Below, piece by piece: positions 1 to 5,907 of a DNA stretch of 5,907 nt. Within the stretch, counting starts at the first letter, position 1. The number at the start of each line of letters is the position of its first letter. Source of the DNA: Hydrogenophaga sp. Its GTDB lineage: Bacteria; Pseudomonadota; Gammaproteobacteria; Burkholderiales; Burkholderiaceae_C. Location of the stretch: NCBI GenBank assembly GCA_030684755.1, contig JAUXXN010000264.1, forward strand, positions 1 to 5,907, read 5' to 3'. The notes beneath the pieces are model-generated. The model was not told the origin of the DNA, searched no databases, and saw only the letters and a program-made list of their open reading frames with translations. The position numbers and the translations under genes were made by a program.

Positions 1-506
1 AGCTGCCGCGCCCGCTGCTGCACAGCGGCGACCTCGACTTTTCGTTTGCGGGCCTGAAAACGGCGGTGCTGACCCAGGTGAAGCGGTTGGCCCACGCCAG
101 CATGGACGGCCCTGCCACCACGCGCCTGGCCGACCCGCTGAGCTTGCAGCAAAAGGCCGATGTGGCCGCCTGTGTGCAGGCGGCCATTGTGGAAGTACTG
201 GTGAAGAAGTCTCTGGCAGCGGTCAAGCTCACTGGTCTGCGCCGGCTGGTGGTGGCGGGCGGTGTGGGGGCCAACGCGCTGTTGCGCGAGCAGCTCAATG
301 CCGCTTGCGCCAAAGGTGGACTGCGCGTGCACTACCCCGAGCTGCATTTGTGCACCGACAACGGCGCCATGATCGCGCTGGCCGCCGGGCTGCGCGCCCA
401 GGCCGGTCTGGCGTTCACCGGCGAAGAGCCTTTTGCCGCCAGTGGCTACCGCTTTGACGTGCGCCCCCGCTGGCCCCTGGCCGAGCTGGCACAGCCCGGT
501 CTCTGA
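1..506 (+). CDS. tsaD: TsaD, tRNA N6-adenosine threonylcarbamoyltransferase (C-terminal part, 5'-truncated)
   Basis: TsaD transfers the threonylcarbamoyl group from threonylcarbamoyl-AMP to A37 of ANN-decoding tRNAs, making t6A in the cytoplasm together with TsaB, TsaE and TsaC. The reading frame is open from base 3 (bases 1-2 end a cut codon) to the TGA at 504-506. The visible 167 residues are about half of a typical protein of roughly 340. Three family motifs of this ASKHA-fold ATPase are clear: [11 protein letters not shown] near the start, [16 protein letters not shown] in the middle, and [15 protein letters not shown] further on. The Asp of CTDNG (codon 357-359) matches the C-terminal metal ligand of the family. 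The paired His ligands of the HxxxH motif would lie in the missing N-terminal half. The GTG at 66 lies inside the [11 protein letters not shown] motif, so it is not the true start. No convincing terminator follows the stop codon. Identification is secure. Confidence 0.95.
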   Translation, partial: LPRPLLHSGDLDFSFAGLKTAVLTQVKRLAHASMDGPATTRLADPLSLQQKADVAACVQAAIVEVLVKKSLAAVKLTGLRRLVVAGGVGANALLREQLNAACAKGGLRVHYPELHLCTDNGAMIALAAGLRAQAGLAFTGEEPFAASGYRFDVRPRWPLAELAQPGL

Positions 507-570
507 GCGGACCCGTTGCGGTGGTGAAGGGGCGGTGGTCTGGCCCTGAGAGCAGACGGATGGGCAAAGT

Positions 571-583
571 TAATTATGAATTA
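571..583. promoter_or_regulatory. AT-rich inverted repeat, possible operator or promoter element
   Basis: TAATT (571-575) and AATTA (579-583) form a perfect 5-3-5 dyad. The symmetry continues outward with AGT on the left (568-570) and ACT on the right (585-587), with one unpaired base. It is the only AT-rich patch in the GC-rich gap between tsaD and the binding-protein gene, about 110 bases before the chosen start at 695. TATGAA (575-580) or TACACT (582-587, allowing for one-base uncertainty) could serve as a -10 box, but neither has a recognisable -35 at the right distance. A regulator site or a weak promoter would fit; the sequence does not decide between them. Confidence 0.3.
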
Positions 584-613
584 CACTGCGCCACCCCGAC
601 CCAGCGCGTCGCC

Positions 614-642
614 GGTCCCGCCCCCACGGGGGCTGCTGGACC
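614..642. repeat. Nested GC-rich palindrome (stem-loop)
   Basis: An outer stem GGTCC (614-618) / GGACC (638-642) encloses an almost continuous inner palindrome GCCCCC (620-625) / GGGGGC (628-633) with only two bases between its arms. As RNA the innermost pairs would open to give a loop of at least four bases. There is no T-tract after it, so it is not a standard intrinsic terminator of tsaD. It lies 52 bases before the start codon at 695. It could be a dispersed REP-like repeat or a structured 5' leader element; only a genome-wide copy count could tell. Confidence 0.45.
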
Positions 643-694
643 CCGCCCTGGAACCGTGCAGGCTACCCGCCAGCCCACCTTCACTGGAACCCGT

Positions 695-2017
695 ATGCAT
701 CCCGTTTTGACATCCCCCCTGCGCCGCCGTTGCACCACCTGGCTGCTGGCCATGGCGGCCTGCCTGAGCCTGCCGGTTGCCGCGCAAACCCCCGCAACCG
801 CCAGCCCCAGTGCCAGCGGCGCACCGATCCGCATTGGCATGATCGAAGGCCTTTCGGGTCCTTTTGCCAACACCGGCGAGGCCGTGTTTCGCAACCTGGT
901 GTGGGCTACCGAGCGGGTGAACGCACGCGGCGGCGTGAAGCTGCCCGGTGGCACCCGTCCCTTGCAGATCGAGCGCTTTGACAGCAAGGGCCAGACCGAA
1001 GAGGCCCTGTCGTCGTTGCGGTCCGCCATCGACCGAAACATCACCATCATCACCCAGGGCAACAGCTCGGCGGCTGCGTCGGGCTTGATCGATGCCCTCA
1101 ACAAGCACAACGAACGCGATCCGTCGCGCCAGGTGGTGTTTCTCAACTACTCGGCGGTCGACCCGGTGCTGACCAATGAAAAGTGCAGTTACTGGCATTT
1201 CCGGTTTGACGCCCACGCCGACATGCGCATGACAGCGCTCATGAGCGTGCTGCGTGAAGACGCTACGCTGAAAAACATCTACCTCATCGGGCAGGACTAC
1301 AGCTTTGGCCAGGCGGTGCTGCGCGAAGCCCGCAGCCAACTGGCTGCCAAAAGGCCCGACATCAAAATTGTGGGCGACGAACTGCACCCCATGGCGCGCG
1401 TGAAAGACTTTTTGCCCTATGCCGCCAAGATCAAGGCCAGCGGCGCCCAGGCCGTGCTCACCGGCAACTGGGGCAACGACCTCACGCTGCTGGTGAAAGC
1501 CGCACGCGAAGTGGGCTTTGACGGCACCTTCTACACCTTCTATGGCAATGCGCTGGGTGCGCCCGCCGCCATTGGCGACGCCGGTATTGGCAAAGTGGTG
1601 GCCGTGGCCGACTGGTTTCCCAACGTGGCCACGCGCGAATCCGAAGCGTTTTACCAGTCGTTCCGCCAGCGCTTTCCCAAGCCCGAAGAAGATTACGTGC
1701 ACATGCGCATGCAACTCATGATCGAATCGCTGGCACAGGCCATTGAGCGCGCAGGTGCCGATGGCAGCCCGATCAATGCGGCCAACATCGCCGCCCAGCT
1801 CGAAAAAGCCGACGTCACCTTTGCCGGCCAGCGCGCCCGCATGCGCGCCGCCGACCACCAGTTCCAGCAACCGCTGGTTGTGGCTGTGATGGACCGCCAG
1901 GGCGCGCCCGGCGTGAAGTTCGATGTGGAAGGGTCCGGCTACGGTTTCCGTGTCATCCGAAATATCGAAGCACAGCAGGCCGAGCAGCCGCACAGCTGTA
2001 ACATGACCCGCCCCTGA
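695..2017 (+). CDS. Periplasmic ABC-transporter substrate-binding protein, branched-chain amino acid (LivK-like) type
   Basis: Predicted 440-residue secreted solute receptor of the type 1 periplasmic binding fold (Peripla_BP_6 / LivK-like). Residues 1-30 form a Sec signal peptide: the basic stretch RRR at 10-12, a hydrophobic core, and likely cleavage after PVAA at 27-30. The mature protein opens with the family's first strand and loop, IRIGMIEGLSGPFANTGE (45-62). It also has the hallmark NEKCSYWHFRFDAHADMRM (161-179), a second-lobe strand IYLIGQDYSFGQ (195-206) and the late motif MRAADHQFQQPL (383-394). The two cysteines outside the signal peptide, C164 and C435, could form a disulfide. The ATG at 695 was chosen because the frame upstream (from GTG 521) would add 58 unlikely residues across the palindromes and bury the signal peptide. 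Its ribosome site is weak (GGAA at 686-689). No permease or ATPase gene is adjacent, so it may be an orphan receptor. Ligand unknown; amino acid, amide or aromatic acid are all possible. Confidence 0.87.
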   Translation: MHPVLTSPLRRRCTTWLLAMAACLSLPVAAQTPATASPSASGAPIRIGMIEGLSGPFANTGEAVFRNLVWATERVNARGGVKLPGGTRPLQIERFDSKGQTEEALSSLRSAIDRNITIITQGNSSAAASGLIDALNKHNERDPSRQVVFLNYSAVDPVLTNEKCSYWHFRFDAHADMRMTALMSVLREDATLKNIYLIGQDYSFGQAVLREARSQLAAKRPDIKIVGDELHPMARVKDFLPYAAKIKASGAQAVLTGNWGNDLTLLVKAAREVGFDGTFYTFYGNALGAPAAIGDAGIGKVVAVADWFPNVATRESEAFYQSFRQRFPKPEEDYVHMRMQLMIESLAQAIERAGADGSPINAANIAAQLEKADVTFAGQRARMRAADHQFQQPLVVAVMDRQGAPGVKFDVEGSGYGFRVIRNIEAQQAEQPHSCNMTRP

Positions 2018-2028
2018 TTCGGGGTTTT
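2011..2028 (+). terminator. Weak hairpin with short T run between the two genes
   Basis: CCCC (2011-2014) and GGGG (2021-2024) form a four-base stem with a six-base loop, followed by TTTT. It overlaps the stop codon of the binding-protein gene and ends just before the ribosome site of the aminotransferase. The stem is short for an efficient terminator. At most it may reduce transcription into, or translation of, the second gene. Confidence 0.2.
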
Positions 2029-2042
2029 CAAGGAGTGGGTGT

Positions 2043-3239
2043 ATGCGAGCCGTGGTTGAGCAGCTGGAAGAGTCGCGCATCCGTGAGGTGGCCAACGAAG
2101 GCCTGGGTCGCCCGGACGTGTTGAAGTTTTGGTTTGGGGAAAGCGACGAAGTCACCCCCGCCTTTATCCGTGAGGCCGCGGTTGCTTCGTTGCAACGGGG
2201 TGAAACTTTTTACGCCCACAACCTGGGCCTACCCGAACTGCGCCAGGCCATTGCGGTTTATACCCACGGCCTGCACCCTGGGCGCAGCGTGGACCACTGG
2301 TTTGAGCGAACCGCCGTCACCTCGGGCGGCGTCAACGGTCTCATGTTGGCTTCGCAGGCACTGGTGGATGCGGGCGACGAGGTGGTGGTGGTCACACCGG
2401 TCTGGCCCAACTTGGTGGCTCAGCCACACATCATGGGCGCAAGGGTCAAAACCGTGCCGCTGAACGTGGTGGAGGCGGGCGTTCATGCAGGCGCTTGGGT
2501 GCTCGACATGGCCGCGCTGCTGGCGGCCATCACACCCGCCACTCGTTTGCTGATCGTCAACGCACCCAACAACCCCACCGGTTGGACGCTCAGCCGCGAA
2601 GAGCAGTCCACCATCTTGGCGCATTGCCGCAGCACCGGTACCTGGGTGCTGGCCGACGAGGTGTACGAGCGTCTCTATTACATGGGCGATAGTGCCAACG
2701 GTGCCGCGCCCAGTTTTTTGGATGTGGCCGAACCGGACGACCGCCTGATCGTTGCCCACAGTTTCTCCAAAAGTTTTCTCATGACCGGCTGGCGTCTGGG
2801 TTGGTTGGTGTTACCCGCAGCACTGACCCACGCGGTGGGCAAGTTGATAGAGTTCAACACCTCGTGTGCGCCGGTGTTCACCCAGCGCGCCGCCGTGTTG
2901 GCGATGCAGCGCGGCGATGAAGTCACGCCCGCGCTGGTGGCCCATCTGCAAACCTGCCGCGACACCTTGGTGCCGTTGCTGCAAGCCCTGCCCGGCGTGA
3001 CGCTGGCCCAGCCGCAGGGTGGCATGTACGCATTTTTTCGGATCGATGGCCATGCCGACTGCCTGGACGTTGCCAAACGGCTGGTGCGCGAGGCCGGCCT
3101 GGGTTTGGCGCCGGGCAGCGCCTTTGGCCCCGAAGCCGCCGGTTGGCTGCGCTGGTGCTTTGCCAGCCGCGACCCGCAGCGGCTGGTGCAAGGTGTTGAG
3201 CGGTTGCGGGTTTGGATGACTACCCAGAAGCGCATGTAG
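2043..3239 (+). CDS. PLP-dependent class I/II aminotransferase (fold type I)
   Basis: Predicted cytoplasmic 398-residue enzyme that swaps an amino group between an amino acid and a 2-oxo acid using pyridoxal 5'-phosphate. All key residues of the aspartate-aminotransferase superfamily are visible: Y57 in FYAHNLGLPELR, the phosphate-loop segment TSGGVNGLMLA (93-103), ring-stacking W121, N177 in NAPNNPTG, D205 and Y208 in ADEVYERLYY, the cofactor lysine K243 in SFSKSFLMTGWRLGW, R251, and the substrate-carboxylate arginine R370. Length is normal for the family. The start is supported by AGGAG (2031-2035) seven bases before the ATG. It begins 25 bases after the binding-protein stop, so the two are probably cotranscribed and may act on related compounds. 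The end of the gene runs directly into the rpsO promoter region. Substrate cannot be assigned; aspartate, aromatic, branched-chain or alanine-type activities are all compatible. Confidence 0.92.
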   Translation: MRAVVEQLEESRIREVANEGLGRPDVLKFWFGESDEVTPAFIREAAVASLQRGETFYAHNLGLPELRQAIAVYTHGLHPGRSVDHWFERTAVTSGGVNGLMLASQALVDAGDEVVVVTPVWPNLVAQPHIMGARVKTVPLNVVEAGVHAGAWVLDMAALLAAITPATRLLIVNAPNNPTGWTLSREEQSTILAHCRSTGTWVLADEVYERLYYMGDSANGAAPSFLDVAEPDDRLIVAHSFSKSFLMTGWRLGWLVLPAALTHAVGKLIEFNTSCAPVFTQRAAVLAMQRGDEVTPALVAHLQTCRDTLVPLLQALPGVTLAQPQGGMYAFFRIDGHADCLDVAKRLVREAGLGLAPGSAFGPEAAGWLRWCFASRDPQRLVQGVERLRVWMTTQKRM

Positions 3240-3246
3240 GCTGGTC

Positions 3247-3252
3247 TATAAT
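3247..3252 (+). promoter_or_regulatory. Putative -10 box of the rpsO promoter
   Basis: A perfect TATAAT lies eight bases after the aminotransferase stop, in otherwise GC-rich sequence and in the expected place for an rpsO promoter. No good -35 box is found 16-18 bases upstream (the bases there are CCAGAA-like), and the extended -10 TG is absent. Transcription would start near 3258-3260, giving a leader of about 106 bases. Confidence 0.6.
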
Positions 3253-3260
3253 CTGCGGTT

Positions 3261-3356
3261 GCCGTCTTTTCGGACGGCTGATCACGCCCGTTGCGGCGGT
3301 CAGACTTGGTATTTCAGGTGCTGGCAGGCTGCGACGGGACGCATGTAACCCCCCAG
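3261..3356 (+). promoter_or_regulatory. Structured rpsO mRNA leader, candidate S15 autoregulatory element
   Basis: Two hairpins abut each other. The first is a perfect six-base stem GCCGTC (3261-3266) / GACGGC (3273-3278). The second pairs TGA (3279-3281) with TCA (3300-3302) and CGCC (3285-3288) with GGCG (3295-3298), with a small internal loop. Further on, TGCG (3330-3333) / CGCA (3340-3343) can form inside an outer CTGG (3321-3324) / CCAG (3353-3356) pairing that would cover part of the ribosome site. In several bacterial groups S15 binds its own leader and blocks translation, using structures that differ between lineages. That role here is inferred from position and folding only. Confidence 0.45.
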
Positions 3357-3358
3357 GA
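3355..3358 (+). promoter_or_regulatory. Ribosome binding site of rpsO
   Basis: AGGA sits seven bases before the ATG at 3366. It fixes the start of rpsO there and argues against an in-frame start at 3291, which would add 25 residues foreign to S15 and has no ribosome site of its own. Confidence 0.8.
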
Positions 3359-3365
3359 ATTCGAC

Positions 3366-3632
3366 ATGATTGAAAAAACCGTTAAAGCCGCCGTTGTTGC
3401 GGGCAATGCTCGCGCCGCCAACGACACCGGTAGCCCAGAAGTGCAGGTCGCCATTTTGACCGCCCGCATCAACGAGCTGACCCCCCACTTCAAACTGCAC
3501 GCCAAAGACCACCATGGCCGTCGCGGCCTGCTGCGCATGGTGAGCCGCCGCCGCAAGCTGCTGGACTATTTGAAGTCCAAAGACGCCCAGCGCTACGTCG
3601 CCCTGATCGCCAAACTGGGCCTGCGCAAGTAA
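3366..3632 (+). CDS. rpsO: Small ribosomal subunit protein S15
   Basis: S15 is a primary binder of 16S rRNA; it holds the h20-h21-h22 three-way junction and helps build the platform of the 30S subunit. The 88-residue product has the usual length (E. coli 89 with Met) and the full signature: [17 protein letters not shown] (19-35), then H45[14 protein letters not shown] to residue 60, then [10 protein letters not shown] and the C-terminal LIAKLGLRK. The residues corresponding to E. coli H41 and D48, known RNA contacts, are kept as H41 and D48 of this protein. The neighbouring Ser of DHHS is Gly here (G51), which slightly changes the RNA-recognition surface. The gene follows its own likely promoter and structured leader and is followed by a terminator-like hairpin and then pnp, the conserved bacterial order. 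Identification is secure. Confidence 0.98.
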   Translation: MIEKTVKAAVVAGNARAANDTGSPEVQVAILTARINELTPHFKLHAKDHHGRRGLLRMVSRRRKLLDYLKSKDAQRYVALIAKLGLRK

Positions 3633-3655
3633 TTTTGAATACGGCATGACACACA

Positions 3656-3689
3656 AAACGCCTGAGTTGGTTCGCTGGCTCGGGCGTTT
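3656..3689 (+). terminator. Intrinsic-type terminator or attenuator between rpsO and pnp
   Basis: An 11-base stem AAACGCCTGAG (3656-3666) / CTCGGGCGTTT (3679-3689), with one G-U pair and a 12-base loop, begins 23 bases after the rpsO stop. The T content of its 3' arm and the following GTCGTTTGTT give only a broken U-tract, so partial read-through into pnp is plausible, as at the E. coli rpsO-pnp junction. The A-rich left arm would also allow activity on the opposite strand. Confidence 0.75.
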
Positions 3690-3744
3690 GTCGTTTGTTG
3701 GCCACCATTTTTTGATTCCGGAGCAGCAACAACAGAGCGAAGCT

Positions 3745-3806
3745 GTGTCATTCCAAAGAAGTTGATGGCCGCGCTAAGGCGGTGTTCAGCGGCTCTGGAA
3801 TGGCAT
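3745..3806 (+). promoter_or_regulatory. Long stem-loop in the pnp leader, possible RNase III target
   Basis: TGTCATTCCA (3746-3755) pairs with TGGAATGGCA (3796-3805), ten base pairs including one G-U, with a further G-U at 3745/3806. Inside, GCCGC (3768-3772) can pair either with GCGGC (3789-3793) or with GCGGT (3779-3783), two mutually exclusive folds. The E. coli pnp leader forms a long stem that RNase III cuts and PNPase then uses to repress its own synthesis. The position here is equivalent, but the sequence is not recognised as homologous and the role is inferred. Confidence 0.5.
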
Positions 3807-3834
3807 CGTGTTCTGGGTTGTGTTTCCGGGTTTT

Positions 3835-3882
3835 GTGCAGCTGGTCTGCACGCCATGCCGCCTGCCAGTTTTGCTGGGTGGC
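3835..3882 (+). promoter_or_regulatory. Two further hairpins just upstream of the pnp ribosome site
   Basis: GTGCAG (3835-3840) / CTGCAC (3846-3851) is a perfect six-base stem with a five-base loop. It is followed by GCCGC (3857-3861) / GTGGC (3878-3882) enclosing CCAG (3865-3868) / CTGG (3874-3877) with a three-base bulge and a TTTTG loop. The second ends four bases before the AGGAG of pnp (3887-3891), close enough to affect ribosome access. No clear pnp promoter was found in 3690-3897. Confidence 0.4.
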
Positions 3883-3897
3883 CCGTAGGAGAAACCC

Positions 3898-5907
3898 ATG
3901 AGCATGTTCAATAAAGTCACCAAGACCTTCCAGTGGGGCCAGCACACGGTCACCATGGAAACCGGCGAAATTGCCCGTCAAGCCACCGGCGCTGTGGTTG
4001 TCAACATCGACGACACCGTGGTGCTGGCCACCGTCGTTGCCAAGACCGATGCCAAGGCCGGTCAAGACTTCTTCCCGTTGACGGTCGACTACACCGAAAA
4101 GGCGTACGCCGCCGGCAAGATCCCCGGCAGCTTTTTCAAGCGCGAAGGCCGCCCCAGCGAGCTTGAAACGCTGACCTGCCGCCTGATCGACCGCCCCATT
4201 CGCCCGCTGTTTCCTGAAGGCTTCTACAACGAAGTCCAGGTCATCGTGCACGTGGTCAGCCTGAACCCCGAAGTGCAGGCCGACATCGCCGCCATGATCG
4301 CCACTTCGGCCGCCCTGTCCGTGTCCGGCATCCCGTTCAACGGTCCTATCGGTGCAGCCCGCGTGGGTTACATCAACGGCCAATACGTGCTGAATCCCGG
4401 CCAGACCCAGTTGAAAACCAGCCAGCTTGATCTGGTGGTTGCCGGTACCCAAGGCGCTGTTTTGATGGTCGAATCCGAAGCCGACCAGTTGTCCGAAGAA
4501 ATCATGCTGGGCGCCGTGGTGTTTGGCCATGAGCAAGGCAACATTGCCATCGCTGCCATCAACGAACTGGTGCGTGACGCGGGCAAGCCCGTCTGGGACT
4601 GGCAAGCACCCGCCAAAGACGAACCCCTGATCGCCAAGATCGACGGCCTGGCTAAAGCCAAGCTCGAAGCGGCGTACCAGATTCGCAACAAGCAGGCCCG
4701 TACCCAGGCTTGCCGCACCGCATACGCCGACGTGTTCGCCGCCCTGAAATCTGAAGGCGTCGCCTTCGACAACGTGGCCATTGAAGCCCTGTTGTTCGAG
4801 ATCGAAGCCAAGATCGTGCGTGGCCAGATCCTGGCTGGCGAGCCCCGTATTGATGGCCGCGACACCCGCACCGTGCGCGCTATCGAAATCCGCAACAGCG
4901 TGCTGCCCCGCACCCACGGTTCGTCGCTGTTCACGCGCGGTGAAACCCAGGCGCTGGTGGTGGCCACGCTCGGTACCGACCGAGATGCCCAGCGCATCGA
5001 CGCGCTGGCCGGCGATTTCGAAGACCGCTTCATGCTGCACTACAACATGCCTCCCTTTGCCACCGGCGAAGCAGGCCGTTTTGGCACGCCCAAGCGCCGC
5101 GAAATCGGTCATGGCCGCCTGGCCAAGCGCGCGCTGATTGCCGCTCTGCCCAGCAAGGAAGACTTCCCGTACACCATGCGCTTGGTCTCGGAAATCACCG
5201 AGTCCAATGGTTCCTCGTCGATGGCCTCGGTCTGCGGCGGCTGCTTGGCGCTGATGGACGCTGGCGTGCCCATGAAAGCCCACGTGGCAGGTATCGCCAT
5301 GGGCCTGATCAAGGACGGCAACCGCTTTGCTGTGCTGACCGACATTTTGGGTGATGAAGACCACCTGGGCGACATGGACTTCAAGGTCGCTGGTACCACC
5401 AACGGTATTTCTGCACTGCAGATGGATATCAAGATCCAGGGCATCACCAAGGAAATCATGCAGGTGGCACTGGCCCAGGCCAAAGAAGCCCGCATGCACA
5501 TTTTGGGCAAGATGCAGGAAGCCATGGGAGAAGCCAAGACCGAGGTGTCCAACTTCGCACCCAAGCTCTTCACCATGAAGATCAACCCCGAGAAGATCCG
5601 TGACGTGATCGGCAAGGGCGGCGCCGTGATCCGCGCGCTGACCGAGGAAACCGGCACCCAGATCGACATCCAGGAAGACGGCAGCGTAAAGATCGCCTGC
5701 ACCAGCATGGAAGCCGGCGAACTCGCGAAGAAGCGCATCGAGGAAATCACCGCCGAAGTCGAAGTCGGCAAGGTGTACGAAGGTCCGGTCATCAAGCTGC
5801 TCGACTTCGGCGCGATCGTCAACGTGCTGCCGGGACGCGACGGCCTGCTGCATATTTCGCAAATCGCCCATGAACGCGTCAATGCCATCGGCGATTATCT
5901 GAAAGAA
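3898..5907 (+). CDS. pnp: Polynucleotide phosphorylase (PNPase), 3'-truncated by the window edge
   Basis: PNPase degrades RNA 3'-to-5' with phosphate, releasing nucleoside diphosphates, as a trimer and often as part of the RNA degradosome. The first 670 residues are visible. Domain order is normal: first RNase PH core (about 14-215), helical domain (about 240-325), second RNase PH core (about 326-550), KH domain (about 557-615) with the G572-KGG loop, and the start of the S1 domain (from about 623), cut at the window end. Active-site features are intact: NGSSSMAS phosphate site (437-444) and D488, D494 and K496 in [13 protein letters not shown], matching E. coli D486, D492 and K494. The RNA-contact FFRR loop is FFKR here (79-82), a conservative change. 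AGGAG at 3887-3891, six bases before the ATG, supports the start. Only some 30-80 residues should be missing. Identification is secure. Confidence 0.98.
   Translation, partial: MSMFNKVTKTFQWGQHTVTMETGEIARQATGAVVVNIDDTVVLATVVAKTDAKAGQDFFPLTVDYTEKAYAAGKIPGSFFKREGRPSELETLTCRLIDRPIRPLFPEGFYNEVQVIVHVVSLNPEVQADIAAMIATSAALSVSGIPFNGPIGAARVGYINGQYVLNPGQTQLKTSQLDLVVAGTQGAVLMVESEADQLSEEIMLGAVVFGHEQGNIAIAAINELVRDAGKPVWDWQAPAKDEPLIAKIDGLAKAKLEAAYQIRNKQARTQACRTAYADVFAALKSEGVAFDNVAIEALLFEIEAKIVRGQILAGEPRIDGRDTRTVRAIEIRNSVLPRTHGSSLFTRGETQALVVATLGTDRDAQRIDALAGDFEDRFMLHYNMPPFATGEAGRFGTPKRREIGHGRLAKRALIAALPSKEDFPYTMRLVSEITESNGSSSMASVCGGCLALMDAGVPMKAHVAGIAMGLIKDGNRFAVLTDILGDEDHLGDMDFKVAGTTNGISALQMDIKIQGITKEIMQVALAQAKEARMHILGKMQEAMGEAKTEVSNFAPKLFTMKINPEKIRDVIGKGGAVIRALTEETGTQIDIQEDGSVKIACTSMEAGELAKKRIEEITAEVEVGKVYEGPVIKLLDFGAIVNVLPGRDGLLHISQIAHERVNAIGDYLKE

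Noticed and set aside
521..694. N-terminal extension of the binding protein from GTG 521
   Set aside because: It would put 58 non-conserved residues ahead of a good signal peptide and translate through the palindromic elements; the ATG at 695 is a better start.
755..766. Lipobox-like MAAC near residue 23 of the binding protein
   Set aside because: The -3 position is Met rather than the usual Leu, hydrophobic residues continue past it, and the PVAA site at residues 27-30 explains cleavage better, so a lipoprotein is less likely.
581..2155. A 524-codon open frame on the minus strand opposite the binding-protein gene
   Set aside because: Antisense shadow of a clear gene, with low-complexity His/Gly/Ala-rich composition, no family motifs, and crossing two gene boundaries.
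2678..3235. A 185-codon minus-strand frame opposite the aminotransferase
   Set aside because: Opposite the conserved, motif-bearing region of the aminotransferase; the composition is that of an antisense shadow.
3291..3365. N-terminal extension of S15 from 3291
   Set aside because: The S15 family starts at the ATG at 3366, which has AGGA seven bases upstream; the extension lies within the structured leader.
3748..5871. A 707-codon open frame on the minus strand opposite pnp
   Set aside because: It mirrors the pnp codons. GC-rich codon bias keeps this antisense frame free of stops; the His/Gly/Asp/Val-rich product has no recognisable domain, and pnp itself is unambiguous.
1..5907. Mobile element, CRISPR array, tRNA/rRNA gene, toxin-antitoxin or defence system
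   Set aside because: No transposase or integrase motifs, regularly spaced repeats, tRNA-like cloverleaf or rRNA sequence was seen on either strand; the window is fully accounted for by five genes and short gaps.

Overview
The window looks like ordinary chromosomal core sequence from a GC-rich betaproteobacterium, most likely order Burkholderiales and probably family Comamonadaceae. This placement rests on the GC-rich codon use, the protein sequences of S15 and PNPase, and the type of periplasmic binding protein. It is inferred from recognition, not from a search.

Layout, all genes on the + strand. Bases 1-506 hold the C-terminal half of tsaD (tRNA t6A modification), cut by the left edge. A 188-base gap (507-694) holds an AT-rich dyad and a strong nested GC palindrome, and appears to be the upstream region of a two-gene unit. 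That unit is a secreted type 1 periplasmic binding protein (695-2017) followed 25 bases later by a fold-type I PLP aminotransferase (2043-3239). Next is a perfect TATAAT box and a structured leader of about 106 bases, then rpsO (3366-3632, ribosomal protein S15). A terminator-like hairpin (3656-3689) and a structured gap of about 200 bases lead into pnp (from 3898, polynucleotide phosphorylase), which is cut by the right edge within its S1 domain.

How the genes work together. rpsO and pnp form the classic bacterial pair. In E. coli S15 represses its own translation through its leader, the intergenic terminator is partly read through, and PNPase autoregulates after RNase III cuts a hairpin in its own leader. 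This window has candidate counterparts for each of these elements: leader hairpins, an intergenic terminator and a pnp-leader hairpin. The binding protein and aminotransferase are probably cotranscribed and suggest uptake or sensing of an amino-acid-like compound followed by transamination. No permease or ATPase gene is visible, and the substrate cannot be read from sequence.

I found no mobile element, CRISPR array, tRNA, rRNA, defence or toxin system, and no clear evidence of an undescribed system. The items most worth a second look are the RNA structures in the rpsO and pnp leaders and the palindromic elements upstream of the binding-protein gene.
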